A DNA stretch of 64,000 bases from Cloeon dipterum (Eukaryota; Arthropoda; Insecta; Ephemeroptera; Baetidae). A program made the translations under genes and the position numbers. The notes beneath the pieces are model-generated. The model worked only from the letters and a program-made list of their open reading frames with translations, was not told the DNA's origin and made no database searches. Shown here one piece after another: positions 10,855 through 22,161 of the stretch (its first letter is position 1; each line of letters opens with the position of its first letter). The DNA lies in assembly GCF_949628265.1 (NCBI RefSeq), contig NC_088786.1:21597681-21661680 (forward strand), written 5' to 3'.

Positions 10855-12771
10855 TTAGCTGTAACGTACCTCCTGGTATTTTGAATTGACAGTTCTAAAA
10901 ATTTATTATTTAGAGTATTTTTTGTGCGAACATTTATTTATTTTTACCTCAATCGTCTCCCTTTTAATACATTGGTACAGCAGGCCTGGCGTTGTTCTCC
11001 ACTCTTTGGTCACGCTGTCAATTTTCACGCGGATGGTTTTTGGAATATTTGAATTCCCTACAAGTTATTTTAATCCGGGATCTCACATAAATAATATATT
11101 TTACCGGCTAGCAAATACTGGCACGACGTGTAGGCGTTCGACACGACATTTCTCCAAGTTGTGTTCGTTACATTCATTTCAAAATCTCTTTTCGCAGCTT
11201 GATAATCCACCATCCCGTTTATCATCTTTTTCACAAAATTAAACTTAAAATAAAACTGTAGTTTTTATGTTCTCACGAGTTTTCTTTTGTTAAACAAGCA
11301 GTCCATGTACGCCTAAAGTAACAAATTTCAATCATAGAATTTAATTTGCAATTAATTATATCACCAATTTTGCACCATGCTTCGTTGACACTAAAAAGGA
11401 TCTGTTTATCTCCGTTGTAAAAATTAAAAGATTGTTCATACTATCCGAGGAAGCGAAATCGAGCCTTCCAGCTACGTTGAGTGGCCCCGTCAGTACATAA
11501 GTGCTCATAAACATTTTCATCGCATTAGATCCAACTGAATTTGCTATCTTAGCGCACTCGTCGTCCCCAGGTGGCAGTTGTAGTAACTCAGCCGGAATAT
11601 CTTTGCAGCATTCTGGTATTCTCTTTCGAAAAAAATCGCTCCTTTTGAAATGCCACCCAATATGTAGATTTGCACTCTTACATCGAACGCCTGGTTTTCG
11701 TACGCTTTGAAGTTTGTCCAGACCATCCTCGCGCTTTCATCGTAACAAACTTGTCCAGGCTTGTCCGAGCCCAGGAGTCCCATGCACTGGGCCACGCAAA
11801 AGTATTCACTCGCCTTCCGCTTGCTGTCTCCACTGCTCGCTGGAAAGATGCGGTCAATCGAAAAACTCAGCATTTTAAATCTTACTTTGTTGACACGTTA
11901 CTAAAAGGATCTGCACCGAAAATTATGTTTTGGAATGCAATTGCTATAAAATTCAAACGAACATACTTGATGAATCAGGAGGAAAACTATCGCTAAGACT
12001 CTTCCCGAATTAGTCATTTTTAGACACTTTAAAAGAGGCACTCTGCTAAACATTTTCCGATCTGTTGCTCCCATCAGTCACCGCAGAACTGTGTCACACA
12101 CTTCCGCCGGCCATGCTGATTTTTCTTCGCTCCAATGATGTCACTACATAGCTCTCAATCTCATGTCCGTACATTAAATTTCAATTCAAAATTACTATTT
12201 TCTTTAAAATTATTGTTTATTTATCATGGTACTATTTGCAATTCATGTTTATATAATTGCAAGAATCAGAATAGTTTTAAGTCTGCGTGAAGACGAGAGC
12301 CTGCAGAAATCGTTCTTACGCAACTTGCGTGGCACGCAAGAGAAGCCGGTTGCATAAGAAAATCTCGAAGAAACATTCGTGCAAATATAACATTTTGGAG
12401 TTAAAAAAAATTAAACATCACGGGGTTTTCAGGCACCACAAATTTTTATTCCCAAACTTTAAGATGATTAATTTCCGTCGTAACACGCTTGTGCTGGTCT
12501 ATCGGAGTCTAAGAGTCCAAGACACTGGGCCACGCAAAAGTATTCACTGGCCTTGCGTTTGCTATCACTGCTGCTGATTGCTAGAAATGTATGGTCAATC
12601 GAAAATTCAGCATTTGAGCGTCTTACTTTGTTGACTCATAATAAGGAGAATCTTCGTCCGGTAAACAAGATTTTAATAATTATGTATTAGCGTTTTTTAA
12701 TGAGTCACACACAGACTTACGTTTTGGAGCACAAGAAATATTATTGCAACAATTCTCTTCGAAATTCCCAT
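10855..12771 (-). CDS. Plus-C odorant-binding protein-like B
   Basis: Core exons read in phase on the minus strand: SEYFCVAQCMGLLGSDKPG (about 11700-11850); RIPECCKDIPAELLQL..C, the clearest Plus-C CC-x-x-P motif in the cluster (about 11390-11610); AYMDCLFNKRKL (about 11290-11320); NGMVDYQAAKRDF...SCQYLLA with C4; GLLYQCIKRE; and a last mini-exon EVRYS ending at stop 10855-10857. The local signal-peptide exon near 11970 is broken: its ATG is followed after three codons by TGA and the donor GT reads AT. An intact signal exon (MGISKRIVAIIFLVLQN, ATG at 12771, good donor gtaagt) lies in the duplicated copy upstream, so the span is drawn to it. Whether a transcript joins the two is inference. Confidence 0.6.
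11741..12375 (-). repeat. Duplication unit 1 (5' exons of OBP-B, proximal)
   Basis: This segment and 12479-13150 align in the same orientation with offsets of 738 to about 770 bp. Shared landmarks are the exon around CACTGGGCCACGCAAAAGT (11785 and 12523), the block around CTTCCG.CGGCCAT.CTG (12100 and 12844), and a block from GCCTGCAGAAATCG to GCATAA (about 12299-12356 and 13070-13130). This copy keeps the cysteine exon in full but its signal-peptide exon is ruined. Confidence 0.75.
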
Positions 12772-13150
12772 TTTTGGGACACATATATAAAGTTACGATC
12801 AAATCTGTATCACACGTGTGCCACCACAGCACTGTGTGTGCCTCACTTCCGTCGGCCATTCTGATTTTTCAATTCCTCTATTGAGGTCAGTGCTCTCCTT
12901 TACTCATGTCTGCTTTTATTGTACTCAAATCAAATTTCGAAACATATCCCTGCTTGTACAATGGACTGCAAATGGAAATATATGAAATTAAAATCATTTA
13001 TATCAACTCAAAGAGCAGACGTGAGACGACAATTTTTGCTTCCTTGAATGTTTGAGGTTAGATAAAGCGCCTGCAGAAATCGCACTTATGCAAACTGCGT
13101 GACACGCAAGACGAGCTGATTGCATAACAGCGTCTTGGATCGAAATAAAA
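12479..13150 (-). repeat. Duplication unit 2 (5' exons of OBP-B, distal)
   Basis: Second copy of the first exons of OBP-B. It has an intact signal exon (ATG at 12771), the small exon ILLIMSQQ, and the cysteine exon (EYFCVAQCLGLLDSDRPAQ). Similarity to unit 1 stops abruptly inside that third exon, at about 12479, and the reading frame then meets TAA within three codons. The breakpoint in the middle of an exon shows that the duplication was partial. Confidence 0.75.
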
Positions 13151-13382
13151 TTCTTTGTTTTTTTAAACCACATATATAAACTTTATTCTACAAAACTTTG
13201 ACCTATTTTTTTAAAAAAATGTATCATTTGAAAACATTAAAACCTAGGAATGGGAACCTTCATTTGAAAAATATCACATTTCTGAAGAACATCGCGCTTT
13301 TCCACGCACGTTTCAGCTGAAATAATAACGAAAATTAATCCAAACGAATTATATGCAGCATTTTCAATTACAATTGGTCAAT

Positions 13383-14888
13383 TTATTTGGAGATGGACAT
13401 CTCTGAAAAGTTTAAATTGTAACTGTAGCTATTTCTAGGAATTATGGGAATTACCAGTCTCAATGATTTAGCAACGCACTGTTGGAACAAATAAGGATGG
13501 GTGAAACAAATCGGCTGAAAGCTTGATCCTGGGTTCTGCATCACAGGTGGGAACTCTGCGGATAAAATCATAACAAGCAATATTTTATGTTGGTATGTGT
13601 AATTGAATTTTACTGTGCATGACTTGAGAGCAGTTGCGCACAGATTGCATGATTGTCGAGTGCCATGCTCTGTCCAGATTTGCAGAAATGAAATGTTGGG
13701 GCAACAGTTGGAAGTCTAGATTGCCATCTTCCCTTACCTTTGGTGATAGTAAAATGTAAATTAGAAATGTAATATTGTGACAAACGCCTTACCAAAAATC
13801 GCTTTCTAAATATGCAATCCATGAAGCACTAAATATTGTTATTAGATTAGTATTTTGCTCGTTTCAATTGTTTAATTTTCTTTGTCTTACAACGCTGCTT
13901 CCCAGAGCTTCTCCAGACACTAGAGTTAAAATTTAATTGTTGTCAAAGAAGACATTTTTTATCTTACCTGTCTCTGAACTGGAAAGGTCTATCGAATTAT
14001 CATTCAGTTGTCCGAAATTCAGGTTGTATTCTTTGAGAACAATTCCTGGGTTGATTGGGAAAATGTCTTGGCAAGCGTATACAATGGATCCACTGAAGAA
14101 ATCTCTTGGAGTGTTTAAGCAACAGTCTTGCATTCGCTAAATTTTGCCTCAAATCACTATTTTACTATATTATTTAGATTGACGGTATTGCTCACAATAA
14201 AATTTTGGGAGTTGCATTTCAAGGAGGGCAAATATTGCATTTCGGCATTTCCCCCAGTAGACAGATTTGGCCTTACAACTTTCTTGACGTTTCCCATATT
14301 ATTTTTTGAAGCGGAGAACGGTTCAAAATGTCCTGGAGTATCATCCGCGCTGATCGTAGGATAAACGACAGTTTCTTGCGCATATGAAGCCCCAGTGTCG
14401 GGTTGGAAATCCTCCGCTGCGGGGTTTTGTGCGTCGTCGTTTGGCATATTGCTAGCTAAACATTTAGTCATCTCCTGCATACAAAACTGCTCTTTGCTGG
14501 TCATTCCGTTTTGGGGGCTTTGAGGGGCTGCTTGCAGTTGCTGAATCTTGGCTGACTCTGTTTTTAAAGCGGAATAGACGGTGAATCACTTTGAAAGGTG
14601 AGAGGTTCAAACAACGAACTTATTTTCATTGGTACCGAGCTTATCAGCTCCATGGTTGGCTCCTTTTCGTTGGCGTGAACCTGCCCTTCCATCATTAGCA
14701 TCAGTTCGCCGTGATTTTCCATCGCGCTCTCATCGTTGACCTCAACATGTGACGGACCATACGGGTCTTGTCCAAACGTGTACTGCTGATAAATATTTTT
14801 TAATTTAAATATATATTTAAGATGATTTCTAACTTACTGTACACAATATGTCGAAAATTAGGAGAGCAGTTAATAGTTTACTCCGCAT
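13383..14888 (-). CDS. Plus-C odorant-binding protein-like C
   Basis: Starts with a signal-peptide exon, ATG at 14888 (MRSKLLTALLIFDILCT, donor gtaag). Following exons give an acidic Met/Glu-rich insert (about 14600-14790), EQFCMQEMTKCLASN, an Asp/Thr-rich insert, then RMQDCCLNTPRDFFSGSIVYAC (about 14050-14130), which matches the Plus-C CC..P...C block. CFMDCIFRKRFL (about 13796-13831) gives C2-x3-C3; REDGNLDFQLLPQHF and RNCSQ carry the G-x-[IL]-D and C4 region; the last exon has ICFTHPYLFQQC (C-x9-C) and ends at 13383. It is longer than a classic 140-residue OBP because of low-complexity inserts between cysteine blocks. The junction near 14580-14650 is uncertain. Confidence 0.7.
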
Positions 14889-15469
14889 TGTCAGTGTTTC
14901 ACCCACGCGCCGTGCTATCAGGAAATGCACTGTGATCAAACCGAGTGTGTAGGTATTTCCGTTCTGAATCATTATGATGGTTTCGAAAACTTGCGCCACT
15001 TAGTACGAACCCTAACCAAAATAAAAATATGGATCGATAATTTTTCTCTCGATATTTCCATACTGAAAACTAACAAACAGAAAATATAATAGTCTGTTTT
15101 AGAGAGCTCGCAAAGTATTTAACAGGAAGATTTTTTAAGAGAAAGATAGATTTTTTCTTTTTATCAAAAAATTTCTTAAAATGTAAAAAACCTGTCTCTG
15201 TCGTCCTGCTTCGTGCCGGTGGAGATGAAAGACCAAGAACAAGGCATAATTTTTTTTACAATTTTTCATCCATTGAAAAATCAATTTTATAAACAAAATA
15301 TCTCTCTGAAAGTAGTCTTGAAAGAAAGAGTTTTTTCAATAAAACAAATAGGTAAAGGTTTTTTTATTTAATTTCTTTGGGCAATTTTAACACATTGTTG
15401 TCTTGGAAAAGGACACAATTAATTATTATGTTTTTATCACACAATTAAACAGCAGAAGAGTAAAAGTTT

Positions 15470-16982
15470 TCATTTTTCAGTCTTGGAGGTGAAAGCATCA
15501 AATACAGTTTTTAACTCTTTTGAGTCTTCTCGGCCCAGCAGGTATCTTTCCACATGTTTAATGCAAACGATGAAATTGTCAGTCACCACTTTGCATCTAT
15601 TTGCTGCAGACGTAAATTAAAAACAATGAATATCACGAGAATTTGAAACGTGCAAAATTGCAAATCACTTGCCTGTACTGGATTCAGGGCATTGCTGTAT
15701 GGGAGCAACATTGTAAAATTATTTCAACAAAACCATAAGTTTATTTTATCACTGTAATAAATGCACCGTTGATGATTTGCGTCCACAGAAAAGCGACTGC
15801 AGACACATTTCTGGGATGGTCACCAGATTTAATGCCAGGACAAGTGATGTATTTCACTTCCATTGGTAAAACTGTGAACCAATAATATTGAAGCACAGAC
15901 TTCATTTAAATGACTTAAATTAATCTTACATTTTTCAACCAGAGGTTCAAAATTTGTTCCTCCAGAAAAAAGCGTCGCTTTCCAGAAATCGTCATTTTGC
16001 AAGGAAGAAAAATGATCTATCGTTGCCGCCAAATTAATACTTCCATTCGAAAGTAGAAGTCCATTGGATTCATACACACAGTTAAGAAAGTCCTGAATGT
16101 TTATAATTATTTTTGTGCGTATTTGAACACTCAAATTAAACTTACAGCTGCACCACAAATCTTGTTTGCTGTTTTTAATCAAATAAAAATTAAAGCGACT
16201 TGAAGGTGTTTGAAATGAAAGAAGGCATTTCTGTTGGGTGAATAATCGGACAAGAAAGTATGAAAGATCGAAATGCTCAGGTTTTGTACCTGAAGAGCTC
16301 TAATGAAATTAAGGTTAGCGCTTAATTAAATTTTATTTCTAGGAAAATACTTTTTCATAGCAAATAATTTTATAGTAAAATGCTTTGTTTAGAAAATTTA
16401 TAGGACGCCGAAACATGTGAAAAAAGTCTTAACATTCCAACACCGAGGACAAGTCCGATTATTTACTCAAGAAATAAAAAAATATTCATTACTAGTTCTT
16501 GGATCAGAAATATCGACGATGTTGTTTTTCCTGAAGCTCTGCAAACTATTGAGCATGTAGTTGTTTGCCCATTTAACTAGATTTCTATCTCTCCGTGGAT
16601 TGCAAGCAGTTAAATGTGTGTCCAAGAAAATATTTTTTCCAGAATTTGGGCAGCAATTCGAGTCATGCGTCTGCAAGTAAAATTACTGAATTAATTATAA
16701 TATGCCTGACTTGGCAAGTAGCTAAACACCTTGAACTTTTGTCTGCTGCAATCGACAGTTGGTCTGGATTGACGTTTCTCTCGCTGATGTGCTAGTTGTA
16801 AATAAAAACAATGAGAGAAAGCTCCTAATGTCGGTGCAGATTTTTCTTACTGAAGGTCGCAAATGAGAGATGAACTACAGCCGTCTTTTGAATTCCATCG
16901 ATATAGTTTTAATGACAGGTAGCTAATAATGGTTTTGCCTGCTTACCATCACGAGAAAGAGCCAACCGCACAGACGTGCCAT
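15470..16982 (-). CDS. Plus-C odorant-binding protein-like D
   Basis: The ATG at 16982 opens a two-exon signal peptide (MARLCGWLFLVM then FISHLRPS). Exons then read SSRCLATCQ and THDSNCCPNSGK...C (Plus-C pair), KICGAADFLNCVYESNG, NGSINLAATIDHFSS (the G-x-[IL]-D helix region), a Trp/Phe segment, QCPESSTANRCKVV and the final C-x9-C exon ending at stop 15470-15472. Reading phases agree at the junctions I checked. The intron after the exon ending AGTACAG appears to use a GC donor (gcaagt). One cysteine in the C2-x3-C3 position is not evident, so the disulphide pattern may differ from genes A-C. It is the first gene of a same-strand array (D, C, B, A), consistent with tandem duplication. Confidence 0.68.
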
Positions 16983-18165
16983 TTCGTCTCCTTCTCTGGA
17001 TGCTTCTGAGTCAAATTCTCAGCTGCGAGCGCTTGTTTTATTTACCACAAAATAGAAAGTTGCGTGGTGCAGTCACTCAGGCAGACGTGGAATATGATTC
17101 CGACTCCTAATAAATTTGGTTGTGACCCAAATAAGGGGAGATCTTTCTGATAAAATGCGCCATCCAGAAGTTTCGAATCTACCATAGCACCCGAATTCAC
17201 TCGATTTAACCGGTTCAATAATATGGAAGTTCATGACACGGTTTCAGTGTAGGATACGGATACTTTATTGCAAAAAATTCACATAAAAAGGGTACATATA
17301 TATTTCATAGTTATAAAAGTCTCTTACAATTAGTGATATAACTGCATCTGGTCAACATTCCCAAAAACGTCGAAGCAGTGTCCTACAAGGATGATTTTCA
17401 AATTAATCCTCAAACGTTTTCGTTCACACTCTTAAGCAAAAATGTAAATTTTGTTAGACCATCACCGTGGAGTGGTGGAAATAGAGATTAGTATTGGTAA
17501 ATAGCGTGTGAGGCGTAATGAAATGAAATTGGAAGCAGTTTGACGAAATGAAATTATTTATTCAATTTTACAAAACATAGTTGATTTTTAGAAAATCATG
17601 ATCAAATAAAATAAAGCTGCTATTAACACAAGAAATATTCACTGCACACACATAGCTTGGATATAGTGTGCGTGACAAGACCTAGTAATGCTAAATCCTA
17701 ATTAGCCCAGGTTTAAATAACGCTATGACACAAAAGGACAGTGTTGAATCAATAAAATTCTACATCAGATCTCCAAGGACGGACATGTAAGCAAATAAAT
17801 TCGCTACCGATTGTTTATAAAAATCCAACAGTACAATTTATCACACAATTATAAGGCCGAAATACTGGATGGGAATACTGATTGTCTTCTCTTCAATTAG
17901 GCATATTCCAAAAGAGAATGTGCAGAGTAATTATATCAATCATATAATATAGTATATGAACAGCTTTAACACACACTGCAATCAATTTTAACTAACGGAA
18001 ACAACAACGGCGTCTCGAGACTGACAAACATCTTTAATTAATCAACTAACGGCCCTGCATAAGTGCCAAGAACACAGAGAAAGAAAAAGAACAAGAAAGA
18101 ACACTGAAATTAAGGACGTCAACCCATCACCGTTTTTACGAGTTAGTGTTTGCGAGTAATGAGAT
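16983..18165. other. OBP-D upstream and TMEM268 3' untranslated region
   Basis: Bases from about 17270 to 18165 are AT-rich with no coding signal and lie directly after the distal stop codon of the TMEM268-like gene, so they are its likely long 3' untranslated region, ending at the polyadenylation signal at 17274-17279. The part from 16983 to about 17265 should contain the OBP-D promoter. Confidence 0.55.
17274..17279 (-). terminator. Polyadenylation signal AATAAA (TMEM268-like gene)
   Basis: The minus strand reads GCAATAAAGTATCC, a canonical AATAAA about 890 bases after the distal stop codon. No other gene on this strand is a better candidate. Confidence 0.5.
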
Positions 18166-18412
18166 TCAGCTGAAGTCGGGCAAGGAGAAAATGCGTTTGG
18201 CTGTCAACTTGCCTTCGGGCTTGTATTTGAGGTGCTCCTCAACGAACTGGCACGGGCAGCGGGCCTTGAGACAGTGTCTTGGCGGCACGGCGTGCTCGCC
18301 GTCAGCAGTCAGAGGAAGCATCTGCCTCAGCAGCAATTTGGCCCAGCGTTGCGCGTAGCGCAGCAGCAGCATCTCAGCCCTCCCCTGCCACCACAGAGAC
18401 ACAAGACGTGGT
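18166..18412 (-). other. TMEM268: Distal alternative last exon of TMEM268-like gene
   Basis: The acceptor (gtggtggcag) is followed in phase 0 by GRAEMLLLRYAQRWAKLLLR, then PRHCLKARCPCQFVEEHLKY and a basic tail ending SLPDFS and a stop at 18166. The phase matches the preceding donor (AAACAA|gtaagt near 20735). Confidence 0.75.
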
Positions 18413-21400
18413 CAGATTGGCCAATGCTCCCGACCTCACCAACACCAAGAAATGCATGCGTTTGTCACTGGAGTCATGTCCAATTACACTTGGGAATTTC
18501 GGTGGATTATCTCTATAGAGAGGAAAAATACATTCAAATTCTGATTCGTTAATAAGGCTAAAATAAACCAAATTTAACGACCAAAAATAAAAAAAACTGA
18601 CTGCTTAGGTGCATAAATAGTTAATTAATTAAGTGCGGGTAAAGGTGTTTAGAATGTTTTTATTTTTACAAAAAAATGCGTTAAAAAACAGCATTTTCTG
18701 AGTCATCTTGTCTCTTAAAAATATCAATTTTTCTGCTTGTTTTGGCTATGAATAAAGCGCCTGGAGTGGTCCAAATATTGTATAACTCAAACACTATTTA
18801 CTCCCTAGGATTGAAAAATTGACCTTTTCTTAATAAAAATAGAGCTAGTTTAATTTTAGAGCGTGAAAACACGACTAAAATTCCCAAGTCTTGTGATGTG
18901 AGTTGGAACACACAAGGAAAATAAAAATTAAGTCATTTTAACTAAAACAAGATTTTCAAATTAATAAATATTAAATAATAAGATAAAGAGAACAAAGAAT
19001 CAGTTTTCCCTGTAGCAGTGATAAAATTAAGTCAAAAAGAGCCGAGAATGTACAATTTTAAATTAAAAGGAACCCCCGCATACCTTCCAAAATTTAAAGT
19101 ATTTAATTTTGCATCAGACATGCCGACTTTCATGAAACCACCGATCGATTCAACTCTTCAAGAGAAGTTGCAACGCCAAAAATCACAGCAATTAAACAAA
19201 TATCAGATTTTTTAAATCCTCTAATGAAAAATCAGTCCTTAACTCGAAAGCAATGCTAGATAGAAAATTTTAACTGGTGGTTCATGTTTCCATCACAGAA
19301 GTGTACACGTTTGATGCAAAAAAATATTTTAGGGGCGGGAGGATCTTGTTAGTAACGTTCTCACTTAAGCTGCGCAGTGTTCCTGTTCAGATATGATTAA
19401 ACAAGCAAAGACTATGTGAAACACAAAAAGGCACAGCTCAAAGAAGCATGCAGGACCAGTTAGAGGTGTGTAAAGACAAAATCAAAACAAACAAATCGTG
19501 ACGCCGACAAAGTGTGCACACACATATTGCGCTAATTAAATTATGGCAGCAGCAGAGTGTTCGTTCGGCGCCTTGCGGAGAGCTAATCGATGCCCTGCTG
19601 GGCACACCAAAGGGAACAACATGGGCAGAAAGCGTGGGTGTGGTGGGCTGCGGCTGTTGGTTTGTTGCGCAAGTACTCCTCCATGTACTGGCACGGACAC
19701 AGCGCCCGACTCAGGTGCCGCGGGCTTGCCGGGTTGCCTCCGCTCTCGTCCAGCGTCCAATCGAGGCGCCGGCGCAAAAAGTCTTTGGCCCAGCGCTGAA
19801 GGTAGCGCAACATCACTCGCTCGCCCTTAGCCTGGATTTGATACAAGTTTTAAAAGGGCCCAACGCAATGATGAAAATCGATTTTGAGCGGTCACAATGA
19901 ATTTATATTTGACAAAATACAGTATGAGTTAATTTTTTAGATTTTTAATAGGAAAATAAAATCTAAAAATTTAAGGAGATGTTTTTCCAAGATTGTACGG
20001 CCTGGAAAAGTATCGCATCTAGCAGTCTAGAGCTTTTATTTTCCTAAAATTATGCTACCCGCCAAAGATTCTAGTCCATAATTTCCCTAGCAGGTAGGAT
20101 TTGAACTTTAGCGTGAATAAATTACGTTGAAGAGTTGGTCATGCAAAATACTGATTTTTTGTTTTGTTTTAGCATAGCAATTGTGACTTTATTTAAAAAA
20201 ACAGGTTTTCCCTAAAAAATAGAAAGGTTTGGGTAGTACCTTTTGCACTGCTGAGAGGGAACAGACTGACAAAAGTAAAAAAAAAAACACGAATTTAAAT
20301 TTCATTTTGTCAGTTATTTCAATTTTATAATGTAGTCACAGCAAAGTTCCAAAATTAAATGAAATATATTTGTTATTAATTTAGATGGAATGTTATCAAG
20401 GTTACTGACACTCTCAAAATATTATGAAGGAAATGATTAATAATAGGGTAATCTGTAAAACCTCTAGAAAAATGAAGTATCTATAAAGGTAATAAAGACT
20501 TATAAAGATATTTTAATATTAGAAAATATCCCAGCTAGGCATTACCTTTAAAAGCAGATACAGGAAATACCACACTAATCGTAGCTTTTAAAAATTTATA
20601 ATGTTTATGATAAGGCCTTAAAAGCCAATTAATAATTACAATTGTTGACAATATTCCAAATAATCAAATTCCCAGAAAGCAAAAAATTCATGCGAAAAAC
20701 ACGCATGCAAATAACATGCTGATACTTCAAAAGACTTACTTGTTTTCTGGAGAGCCGCGTGGTGTTAGCACCCTGGATAATGATGTCGCTGTCATCAATG
20801 TCCATGCGTTCCTGCAGCTGCACCCTCTTTCGCCGCTCTTCGGCAGTTTCCTCGCGGCCGACGACCCTGCCAATCCGCTCCTCACCATCGATCACTTCCT
20901 GAAGCTTTTTCTGCAAACATGAAAGTTATAACATTTGATGATGGGCGTTTAGACTGACCCTCCTTACCACGCACTCTGAAGTATCAAAATAAATGAAGCA
21001 GAGGTTCACTTTGTGGCACGACAGCTTCCCCCTGTCATCCAGTCCGAGAAGAATTTTGTGCCGCAACAGGTGTCTATTCACAGACGCTAAGCAGTGTTCC
21101 AAATTGTGATTCAGCTGAGGAAAAATTTTGTTTGAAACAAATTTAGGCAGGCAAAATAAATGTCGCACCTTGATTTTCATCCAAATGCAAAGAACCACTG
21201 CAAAGGCGTTGACAAAGATCCAAAAAACCCCTAGGCCGAATAGTGTGAGACCTGTTACTCCGGAAAAAAGGAGCACCAAGAGAATGGAAAACGCGAGTAT
21301 GACCCAGAGGGACAGTACTCTTTTGTAACAAATGTTGTACATGGTGAATCGGAAATCGTTGGTCAGCAGCTCCATAATTTGTACGTAATCCTCAACGGTT

Positions 21401-22161
21401 AACTGCAAAAGGTTTTCAGAAAATCAAAATGTCCTTTAAGAATTTCCTAATTGGCTTACAGTGAGCCCTTGAGCCATCAGCTCTTCGGGGACTAGTTCAG
21501 GACGGAACTTGGCTGGCGTGATCCAAGGCCACTTGGTATTGACCGGCAGCAGAGTCACAATGATGTCACCGTTCACTGCAAAGACCAGCAGTTAGCATTC
21601 GAACGCGTACTGAATTCAATTAATGGTCTCACCAAAGCCCTGTCTGATTGTTTCTGACATGGGAATCGAACCTGCGCCATTTGTGAGTGTGCCTCCTGAA
21701 TTCAGGTCGATGGTGCTCAGCACGATTGGGTTGGCACCAGCACTTTCTGGCACGGTAATGGCAACTTCAGAACTCCTACTCCTGTCCAAATCTATGTGTG
21801 ATGTTTCTGCAGTAATCACTGCGCCATTGTACTGAAACGTTTTAGGAAAATTAAAAAATTAATGTGTTGTTGCTGATTATTTAAAGTGTCAAATAAATCA
21901 TCTTATTTACTATTAGACTTACGTCGATATTAGCAAATTTAGGGTTTTCAAAGTGGATGATCTAGAAATGTTATTTATTTTCCATTTTGTTTTTAATCAA
22001 CACCACGAATAGAATTAAATCATAACTAAAAGTCTTACCTCTGATTTTCCTCCGTTCTCATCCTCCTGCTGAATAGAAGCAGACTTTTCGCTGCCCGTTT
22101 CCTCATCTTCAAACTTAACCCAACCTTTGGCCGGAGTCTCATTTTTTGGTGCGGTGCTCAT
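18166..22161 (-). CDS. TMEM268: TMEM268-like two-pass membrane protein
   Basis: The coding start at 22161 follows an acceptor directly, so a 5' untranslated exon lies upstream. The N-terminus (MSTAPKNETPAKGW...) is acidic and soluble. Exons at about 21620-21834 and 21450-21577 lead to the conserved core (about 20960-21400): EDYVQIMELLTNDFRFTMYN, two hydrophobic segments (SLWVILAFSILLVLLFSGV and GLGVFWIFVNAFAVVLCIW), then LLRHKILLGLDDRGKLSCHK and NLCFIYFDTSEC. This last block matches vertebrate TMEM268 (LRHRVLLG...FVYFDLENC). A charged exon (about 20729-20913) leads to one of two terminal exons, both carrying the C-terminal CPCQ..E motif also seen in the human protein. Function is poorly known in any species; a membrane adaptor role is inference. 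It is head-to-head with EPRS. Confidence 0.8.
19583..19832 (-). other. TMEM268: Proximal alternative last exon of TMEM268-like gene
   Basis: The acceptor (caaatccag) is followed in phase 0 by AKGERVMLRYLQRWAKDFLR, then PRHLSRALCPCQYMEEYLRN and a His/Cys-rich tail (HHTHAFCPCCSLWC) ending in a stop at 19583. It aligns throughout with the distal exon (RY.QRWAK..LR, PRH...A.CPCQ..EE.L..KP) and both have their own stop, so they are duplicated, mutually exclusive 3' ends. Confidence 0.75.
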
